Made by a program: the position numbers and the translations under genes | The notes under the pieces: generated by a model | Database searches by the model: none | Told to the model about the DNA's origin: nothing | What the model saw: only the letters and a program-made list of their open reading frames with translations | NCBI GenBank assembly: GCA_902626065.1 | Contig: CACODT010000002.1 | Span: 1 to 64,000, forward strand | From: an uncultured Candidatus Actinomarina sp. | GTDB taxonomy: Bacteria > Actinomycetota > Acidimicrobiia > Actinomarinales > Actinomarinaceae | Length of the DNA stretch: 64,000 bases | Direction: 5' to 3' | Shown here: positions 18,032-27,031 of the stretch, one piece after another | How the letters are laid out: every line of letters begins with the position of its first letter | How positions within the stretch are numbered: position 1 is the first letter of the stretch

Positions 18032-18670
18032 CTAAAGTTTATCACCAATATCTGTGACAACACCATATACATTCATATTTAAAATATTCATAATCTCATT
18101 CCTCTCATTCACAGTCCAAACAACACATCTGTCTTTTGGTAATTCAAAATTTCTTGAATAAAATATTTCTTTTTTAACCATAAACATTAACTTTGCATCT
18201 AAATTTGATATTGCTTTACTTTCAAAAAGCTGATTTTCCTTATCAATTAGAATGCCGTATCGTGATTGAAAGTTCTTTCTATTGTTTAATATTGTCTCCC
18301 AGTTGAAGGATGAAATGATGTCCGAAGGATTAGCTAATTCAATAATTTTTTTTACTAAAATCTTGCTGAGGTCTTTTTGTTCAGTATTTACTTTTAATTC
18401 AAAATTAACATCTCCATTTATATTTTCTCTTTTAGCTAAATGAATTTGAGAAATATCGTAATCTAGATACTTTGTGATTTCTGAAAGAGACAATTCTTCA
18501 ATTTTTTTTTTGTTTATGGTTGAATCATGGAATAAAATTAACTCTTCATCATTTGTAATTCTTACATCTGTTTCGACAAAATCGCATATTTCAAGGGCTT
18601 TATTTAAACTTTTAAATGTATTTTCGTTATAAATATTAGGGAGTCCTCTATGGCCAAAAATTTTTTTCAA
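18032..18670 (-). CDS. Glycerophosphodiester phosphodiesterase family protein
   Basis: FGHRGLPNIYNENTFKSLNKALE..DFVETDVRITNDEELILFHD. Confidence 0.88.
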   Translation of the reverse strand: MKKIFGHRGLPNIYNENTFKSLNKALEICDFVETDVRITNDEELILFHDSTINKKKIEELSLSEITKYLDYDISQIHLAKRENINGDVNFELKVNTEQKDLSKILVKKIIELANPSDIISSFNWETILNNRKNFQSRYGILIDKENQLFESKAISNLDAKLMFMVKKEIFYSRNFELPKDRCVVWTVNERNEIMNILNMNVYGVVTDIGDKL

Positions 18671-18746
18671 ATTACTTCCTTATGTTTCCAATTTTAGTAC
18701 AATTAATCCACTAGATTGTGAAACTTTTCACAAAGTAAGGACGATT

Positions 18747-19031
18747 GTGCAAATTATAAATTTTGACTTAGAACAAGAACTCTGGATGCAGGAAGGATCA
18801 TGTGTCTATTCAGATACTGAGCTATTTTTTCCAGTAGGTTCTTCTATGAAAGCATTAAAACAAGCAGCTGAAGCAAAAGCAATATGTAATGAATGTGATG
18901 TTAAGCTTGATTGCTTGGAGTATGCTATTCGCACAAATCAAGATTCTGGAGTTTGGGGTGGAACTACAGAAGATGAAAGAAAATCAATTAGAAGAGAGTA
19001 CAGAAAATCAGGTACTCTTGTTAACTTTTAA
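18747..19031 (+). CDS. WhiB-family Fe-S transcriptional regulator
   Basis: Four-Cys pattern C...CNEC...C, followed by GVWGGTTEDERKSIRR; GTG start. Confidence 0.93.
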   Translation: MQIINFDLEQELWMQEGSCVYSDTELFFPVGSSMKALKQAAEAKAICNECDVKLDCLEYAIRTNQDSGVWGGTTEDERKSIRREYRKSGTLVNF

Positions 19032-19252
19032 ACTAGGCCCGCTTCCCTTTTATCTGTTTCATCAACGAATTCAATGGAATGTATCTGCTGAGCGTTTATT
19101 CCAATCTCACCATCTTCATCTTTAATCCAATACATTCCTCCACTTTGAATTAACTCTTCAATCTCTTTTGTGAATTTTTTCTTATCATCAACTTCTGTTT
19201 GAAATTCTTTCATCGAACCAAGAAGTGAGATTTTTACTTTTTGTTTTGCCAC
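19028..19252 (-). CDS. DUF3107-family small protein
   Basis: 74 aa, KVKISLLGSMKEFQTEVD...INAQQIHSIEF; typical actinobacterial family. Confidence 0.75.
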   Translation of the reverse strand: MAKQKVKISLLGSMKEFQTEVDDKKKFTKEIEELIQSGGMYWIKDEDGEIGINAQQIHSIEFVDETDKREAGLV

Positions 19253-19261
19253 ATTATCTCC

Positions 19262-20239
19262 TTATAAAACGTTTTCACCCATGAAAATTGCAGAGACAGA
19301 ATCATCCGCAAAAATAGATGTTAGTGCAGTTGCAATAATAGATGAAACGGAAAGGGTTTTTACATTTCCAATCTTATCAATATTTCCATTTTGAAGAAGT
19401 GTATCAGTCACTACGATTTCTTCAATTGGTGTATCTTTTAATTTATCGACACTTGATTCTGAAAATATTCCGTGTGTTGCAGCAACACTGACTGATTTAG
19501 CACCTCTTTCAATCAACGCTCTTGAGGCAGCTGCAATCGTACCACCTGTATCTATGATGTCATCAAATAAAATTGCATGTCTATTCTCAACTTCTCCTAT
19601 AACTGTGAATGCTTTTACCTCATTATGAAGTTTTGGATCTCTTTTTTTATGAACAAATCCAACATAAGCCTCCATATTTTTTGCAAATGTTGTCGCTCTT
19701 CTAACTCCACCAGCATCCGGTGAAATAATTGTGATAGGTTCATCATATTTTTCTTTAAAATAATTTACAAACAAAGGCATAGCAGTAAGGTGATCGAATG
19801 GTTTATCAGTAAAGCCTTGGATTTGTTGAGTGTGTAAATCTATCGAAACAATTCGATCTGCACCTGCTGAAATGAAAAGATCAGCAATCATTCGAGCTGA
19901 AATCGGTTCCCTAGGAAGAGCTTTTTTATCTTGACGTGAATAAGGATAAAAGGGTAAAACCGCCGTAATTCTTTTAGCTGAAGCTCTCTTTAAAGTATCT
20001 ACCAAAAGTAATTGTTCCATGATTGTGAAGTTAACATCACCAGAATGACTCTGCATTACAAAGCAGTCTGCTCCTCGGACACTGTCTTGTACCCTTATAT
20101 ATATCTCTCCGTTTGCAAATTGAGTCTTTTCTACTTCAGATAAGTCTGTACCCAGCTCGAGAGCAACTTTACCTGCTAGTTCTTGATTTGAAGAACCCGA
20201 AAACAAAAGCATTTTCTTTTTTCCAACTTGCTCAATCAT
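19262..20239 (-). CDS. prs: Ribose-phosphate pyrophosphokinase
   Basis: FANGEIYIRVQDSVRGADCFVMQS; PYSRQDKK; VSIDLHTQQIQGF; ILFDDIIDTGGTI. Confidence 0.96.
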   Translation of the reverse strand: MIEQVGKKKMLLFSGSSNQELAGKVALELGTDLSEVEKTQFANGEIYIRVQDSVRGADCFVMQSHSGDVNFTIMEQLLLVDTLKRASAKRITAVLPFYPYSRQDKKALPREPISARMIADLFISAGADRIVSIDLHTQQIQGFTDKPFDHLTAMPLFVNYFKEKYDEPITIISPDAGGVRRATTFAKNMEAYVGFVHKKRDPKLHNEVKAFTVIGEVENRHAILFDDIIDTGGTIAAASRALIERGAKSVSVAATHGIFSESSVDKLKDTPIEEIVVTDTLLQNGNIDKIGNVKTLSVSSIIATALTSIFADDSVSAIFMGENVL

Positions 20240-21609
20240 TTCTTTTCCTTTTTGTTTTTTCTGTCCATGTACCCTTCAATATTTTTTTGATCATTTCTCT
20301 CAATACCTAGTGCTCCTGGGGGTACATCTTTTGTTATTACTGATCCTGCTCCAACCATTGCTCCTTCACCTATAGTCACTGGAGCTACAAGCATTGTATC
20401 TGAACCTACAAATGCATTTTTCTTTATCTCAGTTTTATGTTTTTCTTTTCCATCGTAATTTACTGTAATCGCCCCTGCTGAGAAATTAACATCTTCTTCT
20501 AATTCTGCATCACCAACATAAGCTAGATGGGGAACTTTACTACCTTTTCCAATTTTTGAATTTTTGGTTTCTGCAAATGCTCCCACTTTTACATTTTCAT
20601 CTAAGTTAGAACCTTTTCTTAAATGAGCATAAGGCCCAATCATTCCATTACTTTTTATCACGGCTTCATCAATAACTGAAAACTGTATAACTGAGCCCTC
20701 ACCTATTTTTGAATCATTAATTATGGAATTAGGTCCAATCACACAGTCTTTATCAATAATTGTTTTTCCAGTTAGATGACAATTTGCAAGAATTTTTGCA
20801 CCGGCTTCGATGTGAACTGATTTATCTATATACGTTGAGCTTGGATCCTGAAAATAAACTCCATTTTCCATATGAGATTCAATTAATTGTTTACGAAGAG
20901 TGTTCTCAACATCATTAAGCTGACTCATTGAATTTACGCCTTGTATTGAATCTTCATTTACTTGTACTATAACCCTTCCGAGTTTGTTTTGAAAAGCTAT
21001 ATTTATTAAATCTGTTAGATAAAATTCTTTTTGAATATTTGTAGTTTCTAAGCTTCCAATATTCTTTTCCAAGAATGTTTTTTCTATACAATATATTCCG
21101 GAATTAATTTCATTAATTTGTTTCTCACTTTCACTTGCATCAGTTTCCTCGACTATTTTTTCAAACTCATCGTTATTTTTTACGATTCTTCCGTATCCAT
21201 ATGGGTTGTCAACAAAAGCAGTGATTATTCCAATTGCAGCTTTTTCTTGAACTACATCATCTATTAATTTCTGTAAATCTTCTTTTTTAATTAGTGGTAC
21301 ATCTCCGGGAATTACAACAAGATATTCATTTTCATCATTTTTGTATTCACTGCTTTCAAGCAAAATAGATATTGCATGGCCAGTGCCTAATTGCTCTTCT
21401 TGTAATATAGGAATGAAAGACTCAAATAAATTGACTGTTACCGTTTTATACTGATGGCCAACAACTACATATTTATTTTTTAAGTCACTAATCGCTTCTT
21501 GAGCATAATTAATCATGGGGCTTCCAAGTACATTGTGAAGGACTTTTGGAAGTGGAGACTTCATTCTAGTCCCTTGACCTGCTGCTAAGATTACACCTGA
21601 AATATTCAT
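20236..21609 (-). CDS. glmU: Bifunctional N-acetylglucosamine-1-phosphate uridyltransferase / glucosamine-1-phosphate acetyltransferase
   Basis: ILAAGQGTRMKSPLPKVLH; left-handed beta-helix hexapeptides; KKNAFVGSDTMLVAPVTIGEGAMVGAGSVITKDVPPGALG. Confidence 0.96.
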   Translation of the reverse strand: MNISGVILAAGQGTRMKSPLPKVLHNVLGSPMINYAQEAISDLKNKYVVVGHQYKTVTVNLFESFIPILQEEQLGTGHAISILLESSEYKNDENEYLVVIPGDVPLIKKEDLQKLIDDVVQEKAAIGIITAFVDNPYGYGRIVKNNDEFEKIVEETDASESEKQINEINSGIYCIEKTFLEKNIGSLETTNIQKEFYLTDLINIAFQNKLGRVIVQVNEDSIQGVNSMSQLNDVENTLRKQLIESHMENGVYFQDPSSTYIDKSVHIEAGAKILANCHLTGKTIIDKDCVIGPNSIINDSKIGEGSVIQFSVIDEAVIKSNGMIGPYAHLRKGSNLDENVKVGAFAETKNSKIGKGSKVPHLAYVGDAELEEDVNFSAGAITVNYDGKEKHKTEIKKNAFVGSDTMLVAPVTIGEGAMVGAGSVITKDVPPGALGIERNDQKNIEGYMDRKNKKEKK

Positions 21610-21617
21610 TTATTTTT

Positions 21618-21692
21618 TGGCTGGGGGAGAAGGACTCGAACCCTCAACGTTGGGACCAAAACCCAATGTGTTGCCAATTACACCATCCCCCA
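21618..21692 (-). tRNA. tRNA-Gln (anticodon TTG), CCA encoded
   Basis: Reverse complement TGGGGGATGGTGTAATTGGCAACACATTGGGTTTTGGTCCCAACGTTGAGGGTTCGAGTCCTTCTCCCCCAGCCA; acceptor TGGGGGA/TCCCCCA, anticodon stem TTGGG/CCCAA. Confidence 0.95.
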
Positions 21693-21709
21693 TAGTTTGT
21701 AAGTTAATT

Positions 21710-22534
21710 CTAATCTGAAATTGTTTCCAAACTAAAATCTAATTTTTTTACTAGTTTTACAAGTCTAAATTCGTTCTTATCTATTAGGTCGATTTTTTTA
21801 ACAAGATCTTTCTTAACCCCTAAACAAAATAAAGCGCTTCCGCTTCCAGACATAAAGAACATGTCTTGGGTAACTGATTCTAAATATTCTTTTTTTCTAA
21901 TCAGCTTTGGTTGAATCAATGATGAAGCTTTCCAAAAATCATTAAATATTTTTATATCTTTAAAGTTATAAACTGATCTCTCTACCTCTTCTAAATTATC
22001 AAATTCAGCAAATGATTCCTGAGTTGAAACAACTTCATTCGGTACTGCAAGAATCATATCCAATTCATAATCAATAGATTCAGGGTTAACTTTGTCACCA
22101 ATACCAGTGACTATTGATGGCCGACCATTGACAAAAAATGGAACGTCACTTCCTACTTTTAAAGCAACATCTCTAAATGTAGGTATTGAGATGTTATATT
22201 TTTTTGACAAAATAGATATTATTGCACCGGCATTTGAACTTCCACCACCCAACCCAGCTTCAGTAGGAATGTTTTTTTGAACATTAATTTCAAATTTTTG
22301 TGGAAAATTATTAAATTTCCTCAATAAATCTAACGAATGTGTAATTGTATTGTTTGTACCTATGCTTTCATCATCAAATTTGATAATGTCATGTTCACCA
22401 TCAATTTCATTAATCTCAACAAGATCGTATAAGTCAATTGGAATAATCAATGATTCAATCTTATGTAATCCACCATCGATTTCATTTAAAATTTTAAGAT
22501 TTAAATTTATTTTTGCGTAAGATTTTATTTTCAT
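21710..22534 (-). CDS. ispE: 4-diphosphocytidyl-2-C-methyl-D-erythritol kinase
   Basis: SYAKINLNLKIL; IPTEAGLGGGSSNAGAI; FMSGSGSALFCLG. Confidence 0.93.
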   Translation of the reverse strand: MKIKSYAKINLNLKILNEIDGGLHKIESLIIPIDLYDLVEINEIDGEHDIIKFDDESIGTNNTITHSLDLLRKFNNFPQKFEINVQKNIPTEAGLGGGSSNAGAIISILSKKYNISIPTFRDVALKVGSDVPFFVNGRPSIVTGIGDKVNPESIDYELDMILAVPNEVVSTQESFAEFDNLEEVERSVYNFKDIKIFNDFWKASSLIQPKLIRKKEYLESVTQDMFFMSGSGSALFCLGVKKDLVKKIDLIDKNEFRLVKLVKKLDFSLETISD

Positions 22535-23322
22535 GTGATACTTTCAGCTATAGATAAATAATCATTAGGGGTGAGTTCTTGTGGTCTAGAGTTAAGGTCA
22601 AGCAGTAATTTCTCAGCTTTTTCTTCATCGATAAAATCTCTTAATGCTGTTTTTATTTTTTTTCTTTTCTGTTGAAAAGCAATCTTTGAAATTTCAAAAG
22701 CTTTAAATCTGATCTCCTCATCAACCAAAGTTTCTCTTTGGATTGTTAATACAGTTGATAAGATTTTTGGTTTTGGCTCAAAACAATTATTACTTACATT
22801 GAATTGTAATTTTGAATCAGTAAACAGTGAAAAAAGTACAGAGATAGAACCGTAATTTTTAGTATTTGGTTTAGCTACGATCCGTTCAGCAACTTCATCT
22901 TGTAGCATGATTACATATCTATGAATTTGAGGAACTTCTGTTATCAATTTAATTAATAGACGAGTTCCAATATTGTAAGGAAGATTGCCCACCATAATCC
23001 ACCATGGGCCAGTTAATTGACTGTAGTCAAAACTCATTGCATCTTCATTAATTATCTCTATGTTTGGTACATCTCCAAAACGTTCTCTAAGAAGATGTGT
23101 TAATTGTTTATCAACCTCCACAGCTTTTATTCTGTAATTATCTTTTAAGAGTTCATTGGTTAACGATCCAGTACCAGGTCCTATTTCTATAATTGGGTCA
23201 GCTAATTGTCCCTGAACAAGTTTTGTAATTTTTCTGGATATGTTTGTGTCAATCAAAAAATTTTGACCTAAAGTCTTTCTAGGTTTCATATTTAATTTAT
23301 TAATCCAAAAGATTTCGCTCAA
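22531..23322 (-). CDS. rsmA: 16S rRNA (adenine1518-N6/adenine1519-N6) dimethyltransferase
   Basis: PRKTLGQNFLIDTNISRKI; IIEIGPGTGSLTNELL; MVGNLPYNIGTRLL. Confidence 0.95.
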   Translation of the reverse strand: MSEIFWINKLNMKPRKTLGQNFLIDTNISRKITKLVQGQLADPIIEIGPGTGSLTNELLKDNYRIKAVEVDKQLTHLLRERFGDVPNIEIINEDAMSFDYSQLTGPWWIMVGNLPYNIGTRLLIKLITEVPQIHRYVIMLQDEVAERIVAKPNTKNYGSISVLFSLFTDSKLQFNVSNNCFEPKPKILSTVLTIQRETLVDEEIRFKAFEISKIAFQQKRKKIKTALRDFIDEEKAEKLLLDLNSRPQELTPNDYLSIAESIT

Positions 23323-23324
23323 AA

Positions 23325-24092
23325 TTACCTCTTTATTAAATTTCTTGAATTTTTAATTGTAATTTCAGATAATTCTTTTTCATTTATATTTAAAAGTTTC
23401 GATATTTTTTGTGCAGTATGTTCTATATAATTTGGTCTATTGTCTTTACCTTTTAAAGGAGACGGAGTTAAGTAAGGAGTGTCAGTTTCTAAAAGTAATC
23501 TATTAAGTGGTATTTCTTTTACAGATAGTTGTAAATCTTTTGCAGTCTCATATGTAACGATTCCAGAGATTGAAAAATATACTCCGAGATCAATAAATTT
23601 TTTTGTCCACTTCCTTCCTCCAGTCCATGAATGAAGTATCACTGGAGATGTATTATTAAATTCAACTAACATCTCATAAGTTTCCTGAAAGCTGTCACGA
23701 CAATGAACAATGATTGGTTTATTTAACTTTTTTGAAAACTCTAGATGAAATAAAAAGTTTTCACACTGTTGTTCGTGAGATGACAAATTTCTGTAAAAGT
23801 CGAGGCCTGTCTCTCCAATTAGATCTGCTTGATGAAAAAGTTCTATTAGAGATTCTTTTTCATTCTCTATCTTTTTGGCATCATGGGGATGTAGGCCTGC
23901 AGACCAGTAAGTTTCTATATTTATCTTTGAACTTAAATTATGAGCTCTGACTGACGATGAATAATCTACTCCGGGAATGATCAAAAACTCTATATTTTCA
24001 AAATCATTACCACTTAATTCTTCTTCTATTAATTGCAAGTGACAATGGGTATCAACCCATTTGATTTTGCCAAAAGATTCAGATTTATTCAC
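23325..24092 (-). CDS. tatD: TatD-family metal-dependent hydrolase
   Basis: WVDTHCHLQL; IGETGLDFYRN; PIIVHCRDSF; LLETDTPYLTP. Confidence 0.93.
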   Translation of the reverse strand: MNKSESFGKIKWVDTHCHLQLIEEELSGNDFENIEFLIIPGVDYSSSVRAHNLSSKINIETYWSAGLHPHDAKKIENEKESLIELFHQADLIGETGLDFYRNLSSHEQQCENFLFHLEFSKKLNKPIIVHCRDSFQETYEMLVEFNNTSPVILHSWTGGRKWTKKFIDLGVYFSISGIVTYETAKDLQLSVKEIPLNRLLLETDTPYLTPSPLKGKDNRPNYIEHTAQKISKLLNINEKELSEITIKNSRNLIKR

Positions 24093-24119
24093 TACTATAA
24101 GAATAGGAGTATTAAAAAT

Positions 24120-24359
24120 ATGGTCAAAGGCAATAAGTCCAAGATAGATAATTTAGGAAGAGTCGTAATACCGAAATCAATACGTAAAGCTCTAAATATT
24201 GATCATAACGATGAAATATCATTGTATGTGGAGAATCAAACATTGATTATCTCGAAAAATAATAGTAGTTGCAATATATGTAGCGAAGAAAAAGTAGAAG
24301 TGCAGATAAAAGATAAATTCCTATGTAAGAACTGTGTTCAGGCAATCAAAGATTTTTAA
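24120..24359 (+). CDS. AbrB/SpoVT-domain small DNA-binding protein with C-terminal Cys knuckle
   Basis: NLGRVVIPKSIRKALNIDHNDEISLYVENQTLIISK then CNIC...CKNC. ATG at 24120 is a more plausible start than the ORF-track 24033. Confidence 0.85.
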   Translation: MVKGNKSKIDNLGRVVIPKSIRKALNIDHNDEISLYVENQTLIISKNNSSCNICSEEKVEVQIKDKFLCKNCVQAIKDF

Positions 24360-25161
24360 TAGAGTCGTATATCTTATTTACTTTTTCATTATTTAATGAA
24401 GAAATAATTTTTGCAATTTCTCTCTTAGGAACTTCATACATAATTAACTTTTTTGCAAGTTCTTCAATATTTATATCGATTGCACTTTTATTTTTTGTTT
24501 TATCAATTACAAGTGTGATCTCTCCTCTATATTCTTCAGTAGGAATATCATTTAATAATTCTTGCGCATTCCCTCTGTAAATTGATTCAAATTTTTTTGT
24601 AAGTTCACGACATACGACAACTTGATTTTCTAAATTATTTTTAACAAAATCTTCTAAATCTTTCTTTAATCTCTTTGGAGAAGTAAAACATACCAAAGGA
24701 TGAGCTAATTCTGAAATAGTTTTATAAAAGTAAGATCTCTCTCTTCCTGCTTTAGGGATAAAACCAAAAAAGGTAAATTTATCAATATCAAAACCTGACA
24801 AAGTTATTGCAACTAAAACACTTGATGGACCCGGTATAGATACAATCTGAATTTTTTCTTTTATTAATTCTTTAATTAGCATATTTCCCGGATCAGAAAT
24901 AAGAGGTGTTCCGGCGTCTGAGATCATTGCAATCGACTTATCTTTATTCAATAAATTTAAAATCTCAGATATTTTTTCTTTTTCATTTCCTTTAAAATAT
25001 GAATGAACCTCTTTTTTTAAATTTAAGTGAGATAATAATTTTTTAGCTACACGTGTATCCTCTGCATATACAATATCTACTTCAGATAAAGTATTTTCTA
25101 ATCTTTCAGAAATATCTTTTAAATTTCCAATAGGTGTTGGGCAAATATAAAAATTACCCAT
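24346..25161 (-). CDS. rsmI: 16S rRNA (cytidine1402-2'-O)-methyltransferase
   Basis: FYICPTPIGNLKDISERLENTLSEVDIVYAEDTRVAKKLLSHL; MISDAGTPLISDPG. Confidence 0.94.
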   Translation of the reverse strand: MGNFYICPTPIGNLKDISERLENTLSEVDIVYAEDTRVAKKLLSHLNLKKEVHSYFKGNEKEKISEILNLLNKDKSIAMISDAGTPLISDPGNMLIKELIKEKIQIVSIPGPSSVLVAITLSGFDIDKFTFFGFIPKAGRERSYFYKTISELAHPLVCFTSPKRLKKDLEDFVKNNLENQVVVCRELTKKFESIYRGNAQELLNDIPTEEYRGEITLVIDKTKNKSAIDINIEELAKKLIMYEVPKREIAKIISSLNNEKVNKIYDSIKNL

Positions 25162-26559
25162 TTAAAAATTTGTATTGCATTGATCTGATGAACAAATGTT
25201 CAGAAAGTCAAAAATGAAGTCGAAATCATTCGAGAGTGCCATTCTTAAATAGATTCCATCATTATGAATCCATAAATTGGTGTCTCCTTGGTATAAAACT
25301 CCATCCCAAGTTTGAGTATCATTTGAAAATTTTGTAAATCTTGATTGAAAATTAGCCCAATTCATAAATGCTTCTGCGATTTCATTTAGCTCTTGTCTAT
25401 TATCTCCTTCTATTTTTACAGTCATGAACAAATCATTATCATCATTAACATAATCTACCCAAGAACCTCCACCCAGTCCAATAGCCGCATTTACAGCGTC
25501 AACTTGTCCAATTTTTGTTTGTAATAAGTAGACAATATCCAATGAGTCCAGCTGGCCTTCTTCGAGAAAATTATATTCAACAAGATCAAGCTTTTCGATC
25601 TCTACATCAATATATGGTTCCTCAGAAAAATACTTTTCAGGAGAATAAATCTGTTCTGCAGTTGGTAACTTATATAAAGCTTCATTGAGTGCTTCCATTC
25701 TTCCATTGCTGTGAATTTCTTTTCCCAAGCGACCACCAAAATCGTAATAAAGATCAAATGGAATATAAAAATATTCCGGTAACGAAACTGAGCATCTAAA
25801 ATTTGGACGCTCTGAAGATAATCTATCTCTATCATATGGATCCAAATTAGATACCCAATAAGCCTGTACTAAATCAGCTTGAGCCTCCATAATTGATCGT
25901 CTACCTGGGTAGTTCATAAAATCGTCATTTTCTTTCATAGTGCTGTACCAATCTGATAAATCGAAAATTTGACCTTGAAGTGAATGTACTAATTCATGAA
26001 CAATTACAGATTGTTCCCAGAAATTTAATTTAGTTTGGTTACGCTTGATAGGTACACGTAATATCTGATCTAATAAATTGTAAGAACCTGCTGAAGCACA
26101 CCTTTGAAATTCTACAATAAGATCTTTCATCTTTTCGGGTGATGCCTCAGTTAATCCCCACATATTTTCAGATAAAACCGCTCTTTCCCATTCACCGTCT
26201 TCATAATCTTTATCAAAATCATCTAAATAAGATGCGGCGCTGTAGTCCCTATAGCCCTCAAGGGTATAAAAATTAAATTTTGGATAATCTACAAACTCTA
26301 ATCCTGTCCTTTTCTCAACAAAAGTAATCAATTCATCAAATTGATCAATCATTTCAGGACTTGCCATGAGTAATTCAATACCAAATTCATCAACTACTAG
26401 ATCTTCGTCATCTTTTACCGTTGAAGTGGTTGTAGTCGATTCAGTAGTAGATGTTGTCGAAGAGGATGTGGTGTCAATTGCTTGTAATTGAGGTTCTGAT
26501 TCTGACGTGCAGCAAGCTATTAAAAAAATTATTAATAAATAATTTATGTATTTTGTCAT
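25162..26559 (-). CDS. Lipoprotein-like zinc-metallopeptidase-like protein with Thr-rich linker (HELVH)
   Basis: MTKYINYLLIIFLIACCTSE lipobox-like start; TTSSSTTSTTESTTTTSTV; SVIVHELVHSLQGQIFDL; downstream RRSIMEAQADLVQAYWV. Confidence 0.78.
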   Translation of the reverse strand: MTKYINYLLIIFLIACCTSESEPQLQAIDTTSSSTTSTTESTTTTSTVKDDEDLVVDEFGIELLMASPEMIDQFDELITFVEKRTGLEFVDYPKFNFYTLEGYRDYSAASYLDDFDKDYEDGEWERAVLSENMWGLTEASPEKMKDLIVEFQRCASAGSYNLLDQILRVPIKRNQTKLNFWEQSVIVHELVHSLQGQIFDLSDWYSTMKENDDFMNYPGRRSIMEAQADLVQAYWVSNLDPYDRDRLSSERPNFRCSVSLPEYFYIPFDLYYDFGGRLGKEIHSNGRMEALNEALYKLPTAEQIYSPEKYFSEEPYIDVEIEKLDLVEYNFLEEGQLDSLDIVYLLQTKIGQVDAVNAAIGLGGGSWVDYVNDDNDLFMTVKIEGDNRQELNEIAEAFMNWANFQSRFTKFSNDTQTWDGVLYQGDTNLWIHNDGIYLRMALSNDFDFIFDFLNICSSDQCNTNF

Positions 26560-26612
26560 AGGACTTAAGAATAATTGTAATCTTAATTATTGAGATACAA
26601 ATAGGAGGTTTC

Positions 26613-27020
26613 ATGATAAAAGAATTTAGAAATTTTATCAATCGAGGTAATGTAGTAGAACTTGGAGTTGCATTTGTAATGGGTGCTTCTTTCAAGTCTT
26701 TAGTAGATGTATTTACAAAAAGATTAATTGAGCCGTTGATTGGATTAATAATCAATTTACCTAACTTGGATAATCTTGGACTGTTTGGTGATGTGGATCC
26801 AAACTCAGGACTTCAGTCTGGGAGTTTTGGTGCATTCTTGGGTGAGGTAATTAACTATCTAATTATCGCTTTTGTAATGTTTTTAGTTATCAAGGCATAC
26901 AATCATTTTGAGGATATGGTTGATGATGAAGAAAACGAAGAAGTTATCGCGACTGATTCAAAAGAAGTAACTCTATTAAAAGAAATAAGAGATGGAATAA
27001 ATAACTTACAAACAAAGTAA
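26613..27020 (+). CDS. mscL: Large-conductance mechanosensitive channel
   Basis: EFRNFINRGNVVELGVAFVMGASFKSLVDVFTKRLIEPLIGLI; RBS aggagg upstream. Confidence 0.93.
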   Translation: MIKEFRNFINRGNVVELGVAFVMGASFKSLVDVFTKRLIEPLIGLIINLPNLDNLGLFGDVDPNSGLQSGSFGAFLGEVINYLIIAFVMFLVIKAYNHFEDMVDDEENEEVIATDSKEVTLLKEIRDGINNLQTK

Positions 27021-27031
27021 AGTAGCAACCT

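Noticed and set aside
24033-24359. ORF-track start of the AbrB-like gene at 24033
   Set aside because: This start would overlap the divergent tatD 5' end; the internal ATG at 24120 gives a normal AbrB/SpoVT N-terminus.
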